A stretch of 64,000 bases of DNA from CANDOC01 sp965261725 (lineage in GTDB: Bacteria > Pseudomonadota > Gammaproteobacteria > Pseudomonadales > Endozoicomonadaceae). The notes under the pieces are model-generated. The model was not told where the DNA came from, did no database searches, and saw nothing but the letters and a program-made list of their open reading frames with translations. Where the stretch lies: assembly GCA_965261725.1 (NCBI GenBank), contig CBDHDU010000045.1, forward strand, positions 1-64,000, read 5' to 3'. Of this stretch, positions 18,243 through 26,990 are shown piece after piece. Every line of letters starts with the position of its first letter. Position 1 is the first letter of the stretch. The translations under genes and the position numbers were made by a program.

Positions 18243-19097
18243 TTAGTCAAGTATTGTTTCTAAAGGATCCATCAGATCCCGTGGACGCAATACCAACACA
18301 TCAGTTTCAATTTTGCCCAGAATCTGCTCAGCAGTATTTCCAAGTAACTCGTTGGAAATATTACAGCTTGCAACAGAGCCCATCACAATTAACGAAGCAT
18401 CAATACGCTTCGCCAGTGAAGGAATAAAGCTGTCTGCCGGCCCCTCTTCAACATGAATATTTTCTTCAGGAATGGCATGACGTGCAGCCATCGGCAGACA
18501 GTTCTGCTCATACTTCGCTCGGGTTTCTCTGACGGAGGATCTGCCACCCAACATAGTCCCGGGATAAGCCGTCCCGATATGACATTCTGCATTTGCTAGC
18601 TCGGCTATAGCAGCGGTATTCTCCAGAATGACACGATTGAGAATGTCATGATTGTCATCATAGGGACAAGCATCAACTGCCGCCAGAATCCTGCCGTTTA
18701 TCCAGCTATCAGCATGGGTTCGGGCAAGTAAGACAGGCACCCGGCAACGGCGCAATAGTGTCCAGTCTTCCGGAGTAAAAAACAGTGATGTCAGATTATT
18801 CGTTTTACGCGGATCTTTGATGACCAGACTGCAGTTTTCCAGCTGACAGGCATGCACAATGGTTTGCACAACACTGGTATGCCACTCTTCGCTGCCACTG
18901 ATTTCAATGCCTGCATCGCGTAATGGCTGCAGCATCGCATTCAGGCGGGTTCGGGATGATTCATCAGAGTGTGAGTTAGGTGCCAGCGCAATAATGGGCA
19001 TGCCTGTTTGCTCGGCAATTGACCGGGCACGCTCAAGAGCGGCACAGGTATCTTTGCGAGTGTCGACAACCGCAAGCATTTTGGAAAATGTTCGCAT
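18243..19097 (-). CDS. Tandem-domain universal stress protein, UspE-like
   Basis: Cytoplasmic stress-induced protein built of two Usp domains (residues about 1-135 and 145-284). Domain one begins with MLAVVDTRKDTCAALERA; domain two begins with ILAAVDACPYDD and ends with VMGSVASCNISNELLGNTAEQIL, close to the nucleotide-binding signature of UspE. The phosphate loop GxxG is imperfect (GSVA). ATG at 19097 is chosen because AAGGAG lies 6 bases upstream; the frame is open to 19127. It appears monocistronic with its own terminator hairpin. Confidence 0.87.
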   Translation of the reverse strand: MRTFSKMLAVVDTRKDTCAALERARSIAEQTGMPIIALAPNSHSDESSRTRLNAMLQPLRDAGIEISGSEEWHTSVVQTIVHACQLENCSLVIKDPRKTNNLTSLFFTPEDWTLLRRCRVPVLLARTHADSWINGRILAAVDACPYDDNHDILNRVILENTAAIAELANAECHIGTAYPGTMLGGRSSVRETRAKYEQNCLPMAARHAIPEENIHVEEGPADSFIPSLAKRIDASLIVMGSVASCNISNELLGNTAEQILGKIETDVLVLRPRDLMDPLETILD

Positions 19098-19269
19098 GAC
19101 AGGCTCCTTTTTATCTGTTGTTTTCAATTTTGAAGCTGTTAACAGCAGAATAGCGGGAGCATAACGGCTGCCTGTTGATGCATATCAAACAGACTGACAG
19201 CTAGGCAGCGGATTTATAAAAACAACAAACCTTCTGTCTGAATTTTATTAACAGGTTTTGTGTAAGTGA

Positions 19270-19815
19270 TTAGCTGGTGGGACGACGCCGATTCCTTCCA
19301 ACCCATGGAAGCAGCAGGATGGTATTCAGTATTAAACCAACCAGAACTCCAAAACCCAACCCTTCCGGCGTTAATGGCAGCCCTGGCTTAAAGTTGGCAA
19401 TAGTCTGGTGCAACATACCAAGCCGGGTCGGTGAAAACATATAACCCGCTTTTTCCAGTAGATTACCCTGCTCGAATAGCTTCAGCGCCTGTGCTAATTC
19501 ACCATAATGAATAAGCGTTTGTTGTTTTTGCTCCGCATCGGTTCGTACACTGGGCGTCGGGTTGCGCCGGTGATCATCAATCATCGCCTGCAGGTTCGGG
19601 TACTGATGGCGGCGTGCTGTGGCTTCATAACCCTCAATCTGCTGACGGGTAGATTCGTAATAGCCTGCCAGAAACTGGTGATAGTGATCTGCCAGTACCG
19701 GCACTTGCAGAGCAAGCAGCAAGGTAACCGCAAAAACAAGCTTATCGATTAACCGTAAAAAGATATCTTTCCCTCCTGCTACCTGACCTTCAGTTTGGAC
19801 CAGCGCTGCAGCCAC
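19270..19815 (-). CDS. DUF2937-type inner-membrane protein
   Basis: Function unknown. An N-terminal hydrophobic segment (LVFAVTLLLALQVPVLAD), a helical middle of about 100 residues (ESTRQQIEGYEATARRHQYP) and a C-terminal hydrophobic segment (GFGVLVGLILNTILLLPWVG) match the DUF2937 layout. It lies directly after the nucleotidyltransferase gene. The frame opens at GTG 19815, inside that gene, but AGGAGG at 19777-19772 is 7 bases before an ATC codon at 19764, right after the upstream stop. The start is therefore uncertain: either GTG with overlap, or a rare ATC. Confidence 0.75.
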   Translation of the reverse strand: MAAALVQTEGQVAGGKDIFLRLIDKLVFAVTLLLALQVPVLADHYHQFLAGYYESTRQQIEGYEATARRHQYPNLQAMIDDHRRNPTPSVRTDAEQKQQTLIHYGELAQALKLFEQGNLLEKAGYMFSPTRLGMLHQTIANFKPGLPLTPEGLGFGVLVGLILNTILLLPWVGRNRRRPTS

Positions 19816-20312
19816 TTTTTGCCGGCGATTCTGGCATTAAACAAAGAGCGTTCTCTTTTCGGATTATATGTGATGTGTCCGGCAAATAACGACTCGATGC
19901 CCCATGGTGCAATAATATCAATACCACCTTCGTCTCCCAGCCGGACACCGACTGCTGTTTCTTTTTCCGGCCAGTAGCTCATTGCATCAGCAGTATCAGT
20001 ATAGGGAGCATGCCCGTTGCGCTGGTACATGATCGCCTGATTTTTCACTTCCCAGTTAATTTCCGGTGACTGGCGACAGAGTTGAGTCTGAACCTGATGG
20101 CTGTGTTCTATATCCTTATGCTTAATATCATAATAAATCACATCGACATCATTCAGCGGTGTAGCGTCATAGCCATGAAGATGATCCCATACAAGATTAC
20201 GAACAAATCCCGCTGCAACCCAGCAATCAGGCAATTGTAGCGCTGCAACCTTACGGAGAATAGCCATACGCTGTTGGTCAGCCTGAATAAGTTGCTGCAG
20301 GTCATTGATCAT
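19779..20312 (-). CDS. Nucleotidyltransferase-fold protein (NTP_transf_6 / DUF925 type)
   Basis: 177 residues. The N-terminal CWVAAGFVRNLVWDHLHG followed by PLNDVDVIYYD is the nucleotidyltransferase GG/GF...DxD pattern of this small family (metal Asp pair in DVDV). The C-terminal part has WGIESLFAGHITYNPKRE and ARIAGKKWLQRW, also typical. Substrate is unknown for the family. ATG at 20312. It is coupled to the DUF2937 gene that follows. Confidence 0.83.
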   Translation of the reverse strand: MINDLQQLIQADQQRMAILRKVAALQLPDCWVAAGFVRNLVWDHLHGYDATPLNDVDVIYYDIKHKDIEHSHQVQTQLCRQSPEINWEVKNQAIMYQRNGHAPYTDTADAMSYWPEKETAVGVRLGDEGGIDIIAPWGIESLFAGHITYNPKRERSLFNARIAGKKWLQRWSKLKVR

Positions 20313-20507
20313 AAAACAGGGCTCAGTAGTACGACTTAGGTGGACAGTTTACGACCATACCAATATTCATAACAGGGTGTATTTATAGTAGTTGAGTAAT
20401 GTTCAATTCAATTCTGCACCTGTCTGAGGAAGCAGCTATCTTCATCATCATGATAAATCAAATTATTCAAATCTTTTCATCTGATGAAAAAAATAAGGTT
20501 ATTGTTA

Positions 20508-20815
20508 CAATACTGTGGACACTTTTTCCCCAGTAATACCAACAGGGCAAAAACATGATCATTTTTTGAACAACCCCAATACATTCTCCATGTGGTTTAT
20601 ATCCCAGCCGCAGTTCTTACGCTTGTTCTTGATCCCGCCTTTTACAGTTGTATCCATTTTCAGGAGGTTGTGAGTCACCTGACGAGTAATGGCCAGATTC
20701 TCAGCTGTATTATCCTTTCGGGCTCGGCAGCGATCTTCATCAAATGCAACATCCATCACCCAATGAAGCTGATTTTCCACTCGCCAATGCATCAGTAATT
20801 CCCGAGCACTTGATT
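20508..20815 (-). mobile_element. 3' remnant of an ISAs1-family element
   Basis: Begins at 20508 with the same 35-base end as the MITE (CAATACTGTGGACACTTTTT and on). It includes the last 77-85 codons of an ISAs1 transposase on the minus strand (20559-20792), with HWRVENQLHWVMDVAFDED and GGIKNKRKNCGWD. The 5' three quarters of the transposase are missing. The right boundary, near 20815, is approximate; it abuts the region leading into the next transposase, whose insertion may have removed the rest. Confidence 0.85.
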
Positions 20816-20915
20816 AAAACCAGTGATACCAAGGGATAGCGGTAGTTCTGATATTCCCTAAATCGCAGACTTTGAGGTACAGTATGCAGACTATACATCT
20901 ACAGTCGTATTCTCT

Positions 20916-22252
20916 GTGTCTTCAACAAAAAAACAACAAAAAGCGCTGGCTGAAAAACTAATCAGCGTCGTCTCCAAAGAAGCTGCCAAGGTTCCAGATT
21001 TTAGGCCGGTGAACAACCATGACAAGATCGCACTGCATGATGCCATCATGTGTGGCCTGGCGGTCATGCACCTTAAATATCCGTCGTTGCTGAAATTTGA
21101 TCAGGACTGCGTACAGAATACAGATAAAATTCACAACCTGAAATCACTCTACAATGTCAATAGAGTGCCGAGTGATTCTCGCCTCGCTGAGCTGCTTGAC
21201 CCGATCGAAACTCGGTATTTGCGGAAATTTTTCACGGCGTTATTCGCCTATGTTCAGCGCTCCGGGCGGCTCAGGCAGTTTGAGTACTTTGAGGAAGGCT
21301 ATCTTGCGCCTATTGATGGGACGGGGCATTTTTCTTCGGAAAAATTGATTGTCCAGAGTGCTGTGTGAAAAAGCCAGACAGCAAGAATCCCCAGTATTAT
21401 CACCAACTATTGGGCTGCTGTCTGGTTAAGCCGGGCAAGAAAGAAGTGCTGCCTTTAATGCCGGAACCCATTATTCAACAAGTCGATGCTTCAAAAAACG
21501 ACTGTGAAAAAACAGCACTCGAAAGGCTCCTGTCGAATATTGCCAGAGAACACCCACACCTTAAGTTGGTACTGAATTTTGACGACTTGTACTCCGATGG
21601 TCCCACGATCAAATTGGTGAAATCCTACGACTACAGCTTCATTATGGTCGCGAAAGACACCAGCCATGTGTCGCTTTATGAGGCCGTCGATGAGATGGAC
21701 ATCGCCGGTAAGGTCACACGTTATGAATTCACCGATGAAGACGGCTACCGGCATTGGTTCCGGTTCATCAATGGCGTTCCCATCAACAAATCCCATCAGG
21801 ATATTCTGGTCAACTACCTTGAGTACGTGGAAATCAGCCCCAATGACAAGAAGTACACCAATACCTGGGTGACTGATATTGAAATCACCAAAGAAAGCGT
21901 GGCAAAAATCATGCGAGGAGGACGCGCTAAGTGGAAAATAGAGAATGAGACGTTTAACACACTGAAAACACAAGGCTACAACCTGGAACACAACTACGGG
22001 CACGGTAAAATGCACCTGGCGACTAACTTCGCCAGCCTGACGTTTACCGCCTTCCTTATTGACCAAATCGAGCAGCTTGCCTGCCCTCTTTTTCAAAAAG
22101 CGTTATCAGCATCGAAATCAAAGAAAGCGCTTTGGCACGCTATCAGGGGCTTGTTCGACTGGTTCTTCATTGATTCATGGACAGAGTTTCTTACGGCGAT
22201 CGCAAGGGGAAAAAGTGTCAGCCTCAAAAGCCTGGAGCTTGATACCACATAG
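20916..22252 (+). pseudogene. ISNCY-like transposase split by a -1 frameshift
   Basis: Two frames, 20916-21368 and 21365-22252, form one transposase of about 440 residues. The first holds the N-terminal domain and reaches the catalytic APIDGTGHFSSEK. At the run of five A (GGAAAAATTG, about 21340) the frame must step back one base to read DCPECCVKKPDSK and then YYHQLLGCCLVKPGKKEVLP. The second part keeps KLVLNFDDLYSDGP (second Asp) and the basic/Glu segment RAKWKIENETFNTLKTQGYN. Either one A was lost, or the site frameshifts on translation. Terminal repeats were not identified. Confidence 0.8.
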
Positions 22253-22371
22253 AGGCTGAGTAGCCTTGTGTTTCAGTGTTTGATATGTAGAGAAATTGAC
22301 TGCTCTGCGACGGTGGAGAAGGCTTCTTCGTCTCCAACTAATTCTATTGGCCACTCCGAAGTATAATTAGT

Positions 22372-22689
22372 TTGTCGTTTAATGTTCGGGAATTGCTGCT
22401 GGTACATCATGGACCGGAAATGAATAACCCGTTCAGCAGTCTGGATTTCCCGGTCAGTGTGTTTACACCCTGGCGGGAGTTTCTGGTTGCTGAAAGTAAA
22501 TCGGAACTGGAAGAAATCTTTCGGGATTTAGGGAAGCTCGGTTTTCTGACCTATGCTAACCGCTTGTGGTGACAGACAGGGATCCCCGAACAGCACCCCG
22601 ATAATCTATTGGTTTATGACTGGAATGACAGGATTGCAGAAGCTGATCTGTCCATGCTCAAGGTATTAAGACCGCTGGCTACATATTAG
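22372..22689 (+). pseudogene. Decayed ORF fragment with in-frame TGA
   Basis: Frame from 22372 reads coding-like sequence (DFPVSVFTPWREFLVAESKS, ELEEIFRDLGKLGFLTYANR), meets TGA at 22570-22572, and continues in the same frame with QTGIPEQHPDNLLVYDWNDR to TAG at 22687. It is not recognised. It lies between the transposase and pabB and is probably a gene remnant left by insertions. Confidence 0.4.
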
Positions 22690-22719
22690 GTACTGTTGAT
22701 ATAAGATTAATCAGCCAAT

Positions 22720-24162
22720 TTATGTGAATGAGGTCTGAATTGACGCTAACCCCTCCATTAAATTTCTGACCTTGGCAACTGACTCCTCATACTCGGCATC
22801 AACATCTGAATCGGCAACAATAGCCCCGCCGCCCCAGCAATGGATTTTTCCGTCATGGGCTACCAGTGTTCGAATGCCAATACTGGTATCCATGCGTCCA
22901 CAAAGACTGATATAACCGAGCGATCCGCAATAAGCTGTGCGGGCAACCGGCTCCAGCTCCCGGATGATTTCCATCGAGCGGATTTTAGGCGCACCGGTAA
23001 TGGAACCGCCTGGAAAGGTTTTCTCAATCAGCGATAATCCGTCTTCACCTTTGGCAAGCCGCCCACGAATAATACTGACCAGGTGGTGCACATTAGCATA
23101 GGATTCCAGCGCAAACAGGCTGGGCACCCGAATACTGCCGGTGGCAGAGCAGCGCCCCAGATCATTGCGCAGCAGATCAACAATCATCAGGTTTTCGGCA
23201 CGGTCTTTCGGGCTGTTTAGCAGTTCTGTTGCCAGTGCTTTGTCTTCAGCTTCGGTCTTGCCCCGTGGGCGTGTGCCCTTGATCGGGTGCGTTGCCACAT
23301 CCTTGCCGGCGAGTTTAATAAATCGTTCTGGTGAATGACTCAGTATCGTCATTTCCGGCAGCGCCAGATACGCTGAAAATGGGGAAGGGCTGAGCTTGCG
23401 GAGATGCTGATAAGCCGTCCAGAGATCACCTGCATATTCAGCTGAAAAGCGCTGGGTCAGATTTACCTGATAGCAGTCACCGGCCAGAATATAATCCTGA
23501 ATCTTGTTAAAAGCGGCGGCATATTCTGCTGGTGTTATATCTGGTGCGAATGCTGAATTTAGCTGGAAAGACTCTGAAGCATCATCAGGTGATGAGTCCT
23601 GCTGCAGACGCTGGTGAATCTCATGACTGAGGGAAGGGCGACAGGCCGGGTGCTCAACAAGCCAGCTTTGTTCTAATTCATGATCGGTAATAATCGCCCA
23701 CAAATAAAGACCAACACCCAGCTTGGGCAATTCACAATCCCGTGGCTGTAACTTTGGCTCCAGTTCGCTGTTCAGCTCATAACCCCAGAACCCCAGCAGG
23801 CCACCACTGAACGGCAGATTACCGGCACGGACATGAAGATACTGAGCCTGAATATCCCGCAACAGCTCAAAGGTATTGGCTTCGGAGTGTGTTGTTTCAC
23901 CATCAGAATCGGTTACCAGCAATCTGGAACCAGAGCGGCGAACAAAGAACTCCGGCACTGCCGACATGATATCGTAGCGGCGGTTGCGGTGATCAGGTGC
24001 ATAGGCAGGCACGCTGTCGAGCAGTACAGGAAAGCTCAGGTCATTGATTTTACCGAACAATGTTGCAGCATCAGCGCAATAGGGTAGTGCCGTCAGGCGT
24101 GAAGTGATTTGTCCACTTGAAGGCGTGGCGGCTGAAACATGATTCTGTACAGAGCTTGTCAT
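22720..24162 (-). CDS. pabB: Aminodeoxychorismate synthase component I
   Basis: Converts chorismate and ammonia (supplied by PabA) to 4-amino-4-deoxychorismate for folate synthesis. The chorismate-binding domain fills the C-terminal half: YQVNLTQRF, LSHSPERFIKL, HPIKGTRPRGKT (the PIKGT lysine marks PabB, not TrpE), RNDLGRCS, FPGGSITGAPKIRSMEII, GSLGYI. The N-terminal domain has GGLLGFWGYEL. ATG 24162 gives 480 residues; a TTG at 24276 overlaps the narL stop and would add 38 cysteine-rich residues, so it seems less likely. In Pseudomonas this gene neighbours thrH. Confidence 0.92.
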   Translation of the reverse strand: MTSSVQNHVSAATPSSGQITSRLTALPYCADAATLFGKINDLSFPVLLDSVPAYAPDHRNRRYDIMSAVPEFFVRRSGSRLLVTDSDGETTHSEANTFELLRDIQAQYLHVRAGNLPFSGGLLGFWGYELNSELEPKLQPRDCELPKLGVGLYLWAIITDHELEQSWLVEHPACRPSLSHEIHQRLQQDSSPDDASESFQLNSAFAPDITPAEYAAAFNKIQDYILAGDCYQVNLTQRFSAEYAGDLWTAYQHLRKLSPSPFSAYLALPEMTILSHSPERFIKLAGKDVATHPIKGTRPRGKTEAEDKALATELLNSPKDRAENLMIVDLLRNDLGRCSATGSIRVPSLFALESYANVHHLVSIIRGRLAKGEDGLSLIEKTFPGGSITGAPKIRSMEIIRELEPVARTAYCGSLGYISLCGRMDTSIGIRTLVAHDGKIHCWGGGAIVADSDVDAEYEESVAKVRNLMEGLASIQTSFT

Positions 24163-24272
24163 GGCACTCGGTAAAATGTCCAGATCGGTCAGAGCAATGG
24201 CGAAGTGGCGGGATTGTACTCGCTTACAGGCCAGACAGGTAGAGCATAAGCAGAGAAAACAGCTAAAGGTTT

Positions 24273-24920
24273 TCAACCCCGCTGATTAATCACCCACACG
24301 GCAGCTTCAACCCGTGAACGCACGCCCAGTTTTTTCAGCAACCGCTTAACATGCACTTTAACGGTTCCTTCGCTAATATCCATTTTTTTGGCGATAAGCT
24401 TGTTCGTTAGCCCCTCGGCAATCAGTTGCAGGGTTTCCTGCTCCTTGGGTGTCAGGTCATCAAGACGATTATGGGCTTCCTGTGTCGGGCGCAGTACAGC
24501 CGCCAGCGTTTTTGCCAGCCGGTCATCAACCACCAGCCGTCCCTGTGCGGCTTCACTGACTTTATCCAGCAGCTCTTCCGGCTCCATATCCTTCAGCAGA
24601 TAACCGTCAGCACCAGCCCGGAACATCGCCGCCACATCATCTTTGTGTTCAGAAACGGTCAGCACCACAATGCGAGACGTGATATCGGCATTGCGCATCG
24701 CTTTCAGGGTGGCGAGGCCATCCATACCTTTCATATTCAGATCCAGCAGGATCAGGTCGGGTTCCAGTTGCTGTGCCTGTTCCAGCCCGGTCTGACCATC
24801 ACCGGCTTCACCGGCAATGGTTAAACCGTCTTCTTCATCCAGCAGCTGTGCCAGCCCTTTTCTGAGCAGCGGGTGATCATCAATCAGTAAAATGCGGGTG
24901 TCGGAATCGGTCATGCTCAT
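24273..24920 (-). CDS. narL: NarL-type nitrate/nitrite response regulator
   Basis: Binds DNA when phosphorylated by NarX/NarQ and controls anaerobic nitrate respiration genes. Receiver domain at residues 8-125, with acidic pair ILLIDDHPL, phospho-acceptor Asp60 in LILLDLNMKGMDG, Thr in VVLTVSEHKDD and Lys in GYLLKDMEP. LuxR-type HTH at about 150-210 (LTPKEQETLQLIAEGLTNKL, ISEGTVKVHVKRLLKKLGVR). It follows narX by 20 bases. Its likely target is the palindrome before the nap operon. Confidence 0.94.
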   Translation of the reverse strand: MSMTDSDTRILLIDDHPLLRKGLAQLLDEEDGLTIAGEAGDGQTGLEQAQQLEPDLILLDLNMKGMDGLATLKAMRNADITSRIVVLTVSEHKDDVAAMFRAGADGYLLKDMEPEELLDKVSEAAQGRLVVDDRLAKTLAAVLRPTQEAHNRLDDLTPKEQETLQLIAEGLTNKLIAKKMDISEGTVKVHVKRLLKKLGVRSRVEAAVWVINQRG

Positions 24921-24940
24921 GATCGTTTATTTTAAAAGAC

Positions 24941-26713
24941 TCAGGCGGCTGCAAATTCAAGGGCGACGCGGGTTCCACCCAGAGGCGCTTTATCAAAAGT
25001 GATAGCGCCGTTCATAGACTGGGCGCGTTCTTTCATAATGGTGGTACCAAAATGACCGGGTTTTACCGGATCACTGCTCAGCCCCTGGCCATTATCATCA
25101 ACAGTGACAACAACCTGCCCCTGGCTGTCCTGTCGGCAACAGATTTCAACATTTGATGCGTTGGCATGTTTGACAGCATTAGCTATGGCTTCACGCACAA
25201 TCTGCAAAATATGAATCTGGTGCGGTGCATCCAGCGGACAGTAACGTAGCTGATAATTCAGGCTGAAATCAATATCCGGCTCACGACGCCGGTATTCTTC
25301 CAGAGTATTTTGCAAGCCTTTTTCAAGATTGCCTTCAGTTACCGGCAGGCGGAAAGTGCGCAGCAGTTCCCGCAGTTGGGTGTAAGCATTATTCATCCCC
25401 TCCTGAAGCTCTGCGATAATGTCAGTCACCGCTGGCGTTAGATTTTGTTTGGCAAGCTGTCGTTTAAGGCGGACCAGCTGGATCTTCTGAAATGATAATG
25501 CCTGTGCCAGCGAATCATGCAGTTCGCGGGCGATAACCGCGCGTTCTTCCATTAACAGTAACTGTCGTTCACGGGTTCTGTTGTGATGCTGATACAGTGA
25601 TGTTGCCACAATATCCGCAAAGGTTTGCAGCCACTCGCGGCTTTCTTCCGTCAGCACTTTGTTTGGCTTCATAATTATATAAATAAAGCCAAAGCTTTGG
25701 TCTTTCAGGGTCAGGGGGAAGTGCTGTGTCTGCTGATCTGTCAGTTGCTTGATACAGCGTTTGCACTCGCCAGTGCAGGTATCTCGTATGCCATTGGCAT
25801 CGATACGCTGCAGTCGGTGACTACCGGCATTATCAGACAGACAGATGTAACCGTGCTGAAGCTGCAATAATTGCTGCCAGCCTGTTATCAGTCTGGAGAC
25901 CTCGTTGCCGTCGTAAGGGTTGGCGCCTAGCGTCCGGGAAGCGTCGTATAGTAAGTGCAGGGCGGTATTCGATTGGGTCAGTGCCAGAGTCTGTTCGGCT
26001 ACCTTGTCTTCAAGATGTTCATATAAATGTGCCAGATCGTCAGCCATGCCCTGAAAAGTATGGGTAAGCTGCCCCACTTCATTATCCGGGAAATAGCTAA
26101 GTTGCAGATTACTAAAGACTCCCTGACGTATTTTGTCTGCGGCATCACCCAACTGGTTAATGGGCTGCAGCAGATGGACTTTAATAAACCGGATGGTGAC
26201 AAAACCCATAATCAGCATGCCGAGCAGGGCGCAGAGAGCGACAGCTAACAGTCTGCGCAGTTTATACTCGGAATGTTGTTGCAGGGCTTTTACCATGTGA
26301 TCAATGGAATCGACAAATGCCGGTACCTGATCGATAAATGCCTGATGATAAGCCCGAGTGCTCAGTAGTGGCAGCATCTGGGTATACCATTCTGTCAGCA
26401 CTCCACGGTAAGCATCACCGATCTCATCCTGCCGGGTGTCGAGTCGGCGGAGTGAGAGGCTATGCAAACTGTTGCCATAGATGGTGACAAACTTTGCCAG
26501 CGTCTCCCGGTCAGCCAGCTCCGGTGTCGAGACCTGCTCCGCCAGCCGCCACGATTGCATGCGCAGGGAACCGGCAATGTTAATTGCTTCAGCATCACTT
26601 TCGGCATTGATCGCAAACACAATCGCCAGTCCAAGACTGACGAATGCAAGCATACAAGTACTGATAACGACCATTAATGCCCTGAATGGCAGGGAGTGTC
26701 GGATAAACCGCAA
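24941..26713 (-). CDS. narX: NarX-type nitrate/nitrite sensor histidine kinase
   Basis: Membrane sensor that reports periplasmic nitrate or nitrite to NarL. 590 residues. TM1 at about 10-35, periplasmic domain with the P-box INIAGSLRMQSWRLAEQ that binds nitrate, TM2 at about 156-178, HAMP, then a central GAF-like module with cysteines (CTGECKRCIKQ) as in NarX. HisKA_3 H-box ERAVIARELHDSLAQALS carries the phosphorylated His. HATPase shows NAVKHANASNVEI and DNGQGL. It is co-transcribed with narL and divergent from napF across about 280 bases. Confidence 0.94.
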   Translation of the reverse strand: MRFIRHSLPFRALMVVISTCMLAFVSLGLAIVFAINAESDAEAINIAGSLRMQSWRLAEQVSTPELADRETLAKFVTIYGNSLHSLSLRRLDTRQDEIGDAYRGVLTEWYTQMLPLLSTRAYHQAFIDQVPAFVDSIDHMVKALQQHSEYKLRRLLAVALCALLGMLIMGFVTIRFIKVHLLQPINQLGDAADKIRQGVFSNLQLSYFPDNEVGQLTHTFQGMADDLAHLYEHLEDKVAEQTLALTQSNTALHLLYDASRTLGANPYDGNEVSRLITGWQQLLQLQHGYICLSDNAGSHRLQRIDANGIRDTCTGECKRCIKQLTDQQTQHFPLTLKDQSFGFIYIIMKPNKVLTEESREWLQTFADIVATSLYQHHNRTRERQLLLMEERAVIARELHDSLAQALSFQKIQLVRLKRQLAKQNLTPAVTDIIAELQEGMNNAYTQLRELLRTFRLPVTEGNLEKGLQNTLEEYRRREPDIDFSLNYQLRYCPLDAPHQIHILQIVREAIANAVKHANASNVEICCRQDSQGQVVVTVDDNGQGLSSDPVKPGHFGTTIMKERAQSMNGAITFDKAPLGGTRVALEFAAA

Positions 26714-26734
26714 CGGTTTATCGGTAAAGACAGC

Positions 26735-26748
26735 TTGACTCAGGTCAA
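26735..26748. promoter_or_regulatory. FNR/ANR-like dyad in the narX promoter region
   Basis: TTGAC-TCAG-GTCAA, a perfect 5-4-5 dyad with the FNR spacing (consensus TTGAT-N4-ATCAA), 22 bases upstream of the narX start. The fifth position deviates in both halves. At this place it could repress or activate narXL. Confidence 0.45.
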
Positions 26749-26847
26749 CACCTCATTCTTTATCATTGCATACCTACAAATAGTCGTTTGATTGCGGTTG
26801 TCAGCATTACGGCTTGCTGAGTTGATGCTGCTACAGCCGTTTAGCGG

Positions 26848-26882
26848 CTCGTAGATATCAATCATGTACCCCTAAAGAGGTA
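26848..26882 (+). promoter_or_regulatory. nap control region: FNR half-site plus perfect NarL/NarP 7-2-7 site
   Basis: TACCCCT-AA-AGAGGTA at 26867-26882 is a perfect 7-2-7 inverted repeat, matching the NarL/NarP consensus TACYNMT. An FNR-type right half-site ATCAA (26857-26861) lies upstream; the 14-bp frame it belongs to is centred 20 bases from the NarL site, the same spacing as in the E. coli napF promoter. The left FNR half is poor. A weak -10 (TTATTT, about 26901) fits the downstream distance. Confidence 0.75.
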
Positions 26883-26990
26883 TGCAGGGAGTACTCTTGG
26901 TTATTTCTCCCATTTTCAGCATCTTCTCCCCCGTCAGCGAGCCGTTAAGATACGCACAACTTACTGATTTATAAACCCGTTTTAAAACCT

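Noticed and set aside
20860..22310. TCGCAGA motif on both sides of the ISNCY-like transposase as inverted ends
   Set aside because: Only seven bases match, with no further pairing or target duplication.
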